Positions 60,862 through 64,000 of a DNA stretch of 64,000 nucleotides are shown piece after piece. Origin of the DNA: Micromonospora sp. MP36. GTDB lineage: Bacteria; Actinomycetota; Actinomycetes; Mycobacteriales; Micromonosporaceae. The notes beneath the pieces were generated by a model that worked only from the letters and a program-made list of their open reading frames with translations, had not been told where the DNA came from and ran no database searches. The position numbers and the translations under genes were made by a program. Positions within the stretch are counted from its first letter, which is position 1. Every line of letters starts with the position of its first letter. The stretch spans positions 1 through 64,000 of the forward strand of contig NZ_VSFA01000002.1 of assembly GCF_008119785.1 (NCBI RefSeq). The letters are read 5' to 3'.

Positions 60862-61716
60862 TCACTCCACCGGCGCGGCTGCTGACTCCTTCTTCGCCGG
60901 GCCGTTTTCCGGCTCGAGGGGACTCTCCAGCGCGGCGTCGTTTTCCGGCTCCGGGATCTCCTCCGCCGCCTCGATCACCGAAGCGGTTTCCTCCGCATCG
61001 GCCGCCACGCTCTCCGGTGCCGACGACGAGAAGCTCGACGGCGCCTGCCACTGAATGCGGGGCGGCTCGGCGAGCGGGCGGCCGCCGAACTCGGCCAGCC
61101 AGGCGGCGACCAGGGCCAGGTTCTCCCGCCACTGCGACTCGGAGATCGCGGGCAGGATCGAGTCCCACAGGGAGAGGAACGTGCCCCGCAGTTGCAGCCG
61201 TCCGTACGGCCGCGCCAGGAACCACATGTGCAGGTGCGCGGAGCCGTCACCCCAGCGGTTGACGTGCACCCGGGCGACGCCGTCCAGCGAGCGGATGGCC
61301 CGCTCCAGGCGGACGGTCATCACGCCCAACTCGGCGGCGAGCAGGTTCGGCAGATCGCCGAGATCGAGGTGGGAGCGGGACTCCAGGATCAGCACCATCG
61401 GCAGGCCGGTGGGGCGGTCCATCGCCCGTACCCGCCACCGCTCACCGACCCAGATGTACGCCTCGTCCGGGGCGTTGCAGGCGGTGCACTCCCGGTTTCC
61501 CTCGCCCCGGCGGGGCGGTTCGACCGGTACCGGATCGTCGAGCTGCTTGACGCGGAGATCGCCCTCGAAGGGGAAGGAGGGCCATTGGGTGAAGTCCGGG
61601 ACTGAGGGAGGGGTGTCCTGCACGACGCTGACCCTAACCGAGTCCGCGGCGGCTGTCCCTACCTCTTTTCGTCGTTCGTCGTCGATCGGCGCGCGGTTGT
61701 CCACCGCGTTGTCCAC
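60862..61716 (-). CDS. HIT-like domain protein of unknown function
   Basis: A 284-residue protein. The middle (about 60–190) has CTACNAPDEAYIWVGERWRV with a Cys pair, LVLESRSHLDLGDLP-like text and NRWGDGSAHLHMWFLARP, where HLHMW resembles the histidine triad of HIT hydrolases. The triad is not canonical (HxHxH), so the assignment is tentative. The last 70 residues are acidic, Ala/Glu-rich and disordered. The start GTG at 61716 overlaps a DnaA-box-like site. It lies 16 nt from the end of ddl, converging with it. Confidence 0.6.
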   Translation of the reverse strand: MDNAVDNRAPIDDERRKEVGTAAADSVRVSVVQDTPPSVPDFTQWPSFPFEGDLRVKQLDDPVPVEPPRRGEGNRECTACNAPDEAYIWVGERWRVRAMDRPTGLPMVLILESRSHLDLGDLPNLLAAELGVMTVRLERAIRSLDGVARVHVNRWGDGSAHLHMWFLARPYGRLQLRGTFLSLWDSILPAISESQWRENLALVAAWLAEFGGRPLAEPPRIQWQAPSSFSSSAPESVAADAEETASVIEAAEEIPEPENDAALESPLEPENGPAKKESAAAPVE

Positions 61717-61853
61717 AGGCCGCTGAGATCACCAGCACACCGCGTCATCCACAGCTCAACACGGGTTTCGCCGCGCTGTTTCACGTGAAACGAGGGTGCC
61801 CTGTGGAAAACAACTGTGGATAACCGGGTGGATGCCGGGGCGGGTTGTCCACC
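61697..61853. promoter_or_regulatory. Cluster of DnaA-box-like 9-mers
   Basis: Within 157 nt: TTGTCCACC (61697–61705 and 61845–61853), TTGTCCACA (61709–61717), TCATCCACA (61745–61753), TGTGGAAAA (61802–61810) and TGTGGATAA (61815–61823). Two are perfect TTRTCCACA. They surround the first parS-like site and sit at the start of the HIT-like gene. They may bind DnaA as a control or titration site. Confidence 0.55.
61777..61792. other. parS: parS-like site 1
   Basis: TGTTTCACGTGAAACG, 15 of 16 matches to the ParB-binding consensus TGTTTCACGTGAAACA. Confidence 0.9.
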
Positions 61854-62794
61854 GGATGTTCACCTACCGCCTGGCCTCCCTTCCTAACGAGTGACGGGCC
61901 GATGGGCAGCGGGCATGTTCGGTCCGTCGTGCTGCGCCCGTTGCCCGCGTTCGGCAACCGGCAGGTGCTTGGCATGCCTCTTCCGGTGCTGCCCTCGCCG
62001 CAACTCCGGTCCGGTCGCGACCCCCGTCCGGGGTCCAAGATCTCTCGCTTCGGATGCCCGCCGGACCAACTGCTCCGACATGGTCTGCGGGCCGCCCTGA
62101 ACCGCCTCGTCGCCCGGCTACCCGAAGCGGCGCCGGCACCTGGCATCGCTGCGCTCAAATCGCAGGGGCTCAGCCAGATGCCGGCCGAGAGGCTCCCGAT
62201 CCGGCTGAGCACGAGCCGGCATCGTTCCGGTTCGGGCGCGTCCGGTCCGGTCACGCCGCGACTGGGTTGGACAGTGGTCCGAATCGAGACGCCGAGTGCG
62301 CCCAATGCGGAGGGATCCACAGCCCGAGCCGAGATGCGCTAGCAACTCCCGGGGCGCCTCCCGCAGCCTCGTTCATGCGGCAGGCAATGCCGAAGCTCTG
62401 GCACCGGGCTGCCTCCGAGGCAACAGCTCAGCCGGGCTACCTCAGGCGCCCGGGGGATACCGGGCTGCCGTCGCGTCCACGCGTGCACCTGGCTGGCGCG
62501 GCGTGGACGGCGGGCTCGGGCGGCGTTCGGCTCCGGCGACGTTCGGTCCCCGGCAACGTCGGCCCTCGGGCGTCGGTGGCGTGACCAAGCGAGGGTGGCT
62601 GCGGTGGCGGCACCGCCGGGGAGTGCCCGCCTTGCTCATGGCGCGGCCGCGCCTTTCCGCGCCGCAAACCGTCCGCGCCGCCGCCCTGGTCGTGGTCCTC
62701 GTGTCACTCCATTGATGTCGGATCAGGATTGCGGCTGGCAGGGCGACGGCCCGCTGGGTGCTTGGGTACCCCGCGTCCACTGACGCCGGGCCGC

Positions 62795-62810
62795 TGTTTC
62801 ACGTGAAACG
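62795..62810. other. parS: parS-like site 2
   Basis: TGTTTCACGTGAAACG, 15 of 16 matches to the ParB-binding consensus; same 16-mer as site 1. Confidence 0.9.
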
Positions 62811-63188
62811 GTCCCTCGACTCGCTCGGCTCTCTCCGCCCCGTAGATCGCTAGCCACCCACCGGTGCGCCCGATCGGCATGGGTCGCGCGGCTTGTACGG
62901 CGGGCCGATGGCCGACCTGCGCGCCGGCTGCCGTACACCGCCCAGCCATTCCCGGTCCTACTTCTCGCCGGCTCGCTCGGCTGGTTCGGTTCGAGCGGCT
63001 GGTTGCTGCATTGCCGCGCTGTGGCCGCGCCCGTGTCGCTCCACAGTGTTCCGGTTCAGCCGGTCGGACCTGTTCGCCGCGGACCCATGCTCCCCCGCTC
63101 GCCTCGTCGCCGCGCTCCTGGCCTCCGAGCTCCGCTCAGCAACGGCCACGAACGCCGGAGCCGGATGACCCAGGCACGCCCGAGCTCC

Positions 63189-63204
63189 TCGTTCACGTGA
63201 AACA
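63189..63204. other. parS: parS-like site 3 (weaker)
   Basis: TCGTTCACGTGAAACA, 14 of 16 matches; the right half is perfect and the left half is degenerate. Confidence 0.75.
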
Positions 63205-63385
63205 GCGGCACATGCGCGGCCGGACCGCGCCGGCCCTGGAATCCAGAGGCGGAGTGGAGCGCGAGGCGTGCCCGGTCCTCCGGCCCAGATTGCCACCGTT
63301 GCCTGCCGGGAGACCGTGGGGAAGGACTGCGGCGTGCGCGGCGAGATGGCGGAGACCGCCGGTGAGCGCTGGCGGAGGCGGTGAG

Positions 63386-63442
63386 CGCTGGGACGGCCTG
63401 CGGGCGTTGGGACGGTCTGCGGGCGTTGGGACGGTCTGCGGG
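63386..63442. repeat. Three tandem 19-nt repeats
   Basis: Units 63386–63404, 63405–63423 and 63424–63442 (CGTTGGGACGGTCTGCGGG; the first differs at two positions). They lie between parS sites 3 and 4 with no gene over them. Role unknown. Confidence 0.75.
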
Positions 63443-63563
63443 CGGCCCAGTGGGGCCTGTTCGGCTTGGGGGCAATCCAATCCAAGAAGTTCCGGCCCGC
63501 CACGCACCTCCGCAGCGGCCGTCGACTTTTCTGATGCCCTACGCCTAGGCGTAAGCCAGCCTG

Positions 63564-63579
63564 CGTTTCACGTGAAACG
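63564..63579. other. parS: parS-like site 4
   Basis: CGTTTCACGTGAAACG, a perfect palindrome, 14 of 16 matches with the whole GTTTCACGTGAAAC core. Confidence 0.88.
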
Positions 63580-63617
63580 GCACCGTCCCCGGTCGCGGCA
63601 ACACATCCCCGCACGGC

Positions 63618-63633
63618 CGTTTCACGTGAAACG
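63618..63633. other. parS: parS-like site 5
   Basis: CGTTTCACGTGAAACG, identical to site 4 and 54 nt after it. Confidence 0.88.
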
Positions 63634-63971
63634 CCGGACGAAGTCCTGCCCCTCGGCGGCGGACTCCCACGCGCAGCAGTGGCCGCATCTCGCGGCAGCG
63701 AGCCGGCGATCCAATCGGCCGGGTCGGGGGTCGACATGGCGCGGGTGCTGACAACGACACCCTCCATCGCGCCATCCGCCCTTTCGGGCCGTTGAGAGCG
63801 CCGTGAGCACGACAGAGGAGCGGCAGGGCACTCGGAGACACCCCTACCCCGAACCGGAGACGTGAGGCCCGCAGAACCGGGGCGCTCGGCGTCGGCCGGC
63901 TGGCGGCCCGGTTCGGCACCCTGCCCGCACTGCGCGGGGTGCTGCTGACACAGACCCTGGCCCTGGTTCCG

Positions 63972-64000
63972 TCAGCCGGGAAGCCGGGACAGCGGCGCCA
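63972..64000 (-). CDS. Possible 3' end of a minus-strand gene (parB expected here)
   Basis: The last 29 nt read on the minus strand as APLSRLPG and a TGA at 63972–63974. Actinobacterial gene order would place parB on this strand at this point. The fragment is too short to recognise, so this rests on synteny only. Confidence 0.22.

Larger units (their letters stand above)
61717..63971. other. 2.25-kb gene-poor parS region
   Basis: No frame here has recognisable protein similarity, a credible ribosome-binding site and consistent codon use; long frames occur on both strands at once, as expected of random GC-rich DNA. It holds the five parS-like sites, most of the DnaA-box cluster and a 19-nt tandem repeat. 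This is the expected make-up of the segregation region next to parAB. Confidence 0.6.

Noticed and set aside
62864..63751. 295-codon plus-strand frame in the parS region (and a 269-codon frame opposite)
   Set aside because: Both strands are open at once, the frames run through parS palindromes and tandem repeats, and the translation is low-complexity Arg/Pro/Ala with no motif.
1..64000. CRISPR arrays, tRNA or rRNA genes, complete insertion sequences
   Set aside because: No regularly spaced repeats of CRISPR type, no cloverleaf or rRNA sequence and no transposase motif was seen on reading both strands.

Overview
The window is high-GC actinobacterial chromosome and looks like Micromonosporaceae (Micromonospora or a close relative). 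The pointers are GTG and TTG starts, mycothiol-type DinB-like and DUF5318 genes, a SARP regulator, and gene order. From about 26.9 kb to the right end the order dnaB–rplI–rpsR–ssb–rpsF … ponA–DUF5318–(padR, ino1) … pcnA–murJ–pseudokinase–sigM–anti-sigma–trxB–trxA–cwlM–GNAT … parS is the conserved origin-proximal arrangement of Streptomyces-type chromosomes. parB, parA and oriC would be expected just beyond the right edge. Genus and position are inference from synteny.

Left part (0–26.8 kb), more variable. It opens with the 5' end of a DUF4192 gene, divergent from a fructosamine-kinase-like gene that overlaps moaA, followed by moaD and a membrane metallophosphoesterase. Next come a PHP–UvrD helicase fusion, a decayed prepilin peptidase, a DMT exporter, an LppU-like membrane protein, an Orc1-like ATPase preceded by two related hairpins, a GNAT, a DoxX protein and a GT87 mannosyltransferase-like protein. 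A second molybdenum-cofactor cluster on the minus strand (moaC–moaB–moeA–small repeat ORF–moaE) is joined by start/stop overlaps. A large SARP–NB-ARC–TPR regulator diverges from a GGDEF–EAL protein across an AT-rich, palindrome-rich spacer. A set of small plus-strand genes then runs up to dnaB.

Middle part (26.9–43 kb). dnaB carries a 472-residue intein in its Walker A motif with the residues of a class 3 (W-C-T) intein. Upstream of it in transcription order is the rpsF–ssb–rpsR–rplI operon, with a candidate S6:S18-type leader that can sequester the rpsF ribosome-binding site. Endonuclease IV and two polytopic GT-C/GT87-like membrane proteins come next, then the class A PBP ponA and DUF5318. 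A PadR regulator with a 25-bp palindromic operator directly precedes the inositol-phosphate synthase gene ino1.

Right part (43–64 kb). It holds ogt, an ECF sigma factor with a membrane partner, an NfeD-like/flotillin pair, pcnA, murJ with a separately encoded pseudokinase, sigM with its anti-sigma factor, and trxBA behind a SigR-type promoter. cwlM, a GNAT, an aminotransferase, ddl and a HIT-like protein follow. The last 2.2 kb has no convincing gene but holds five parS-like sites and, at its left edge, a cluster of DnaA-box-like 9-mers, so it is probably the centromere region beside parAB. Cell-wall genes (ponA, murJ, cwlM, ddl), replication genes (dnaB, ssb) and redox genes (trxBA, sigM) are thus packed beside the origin.
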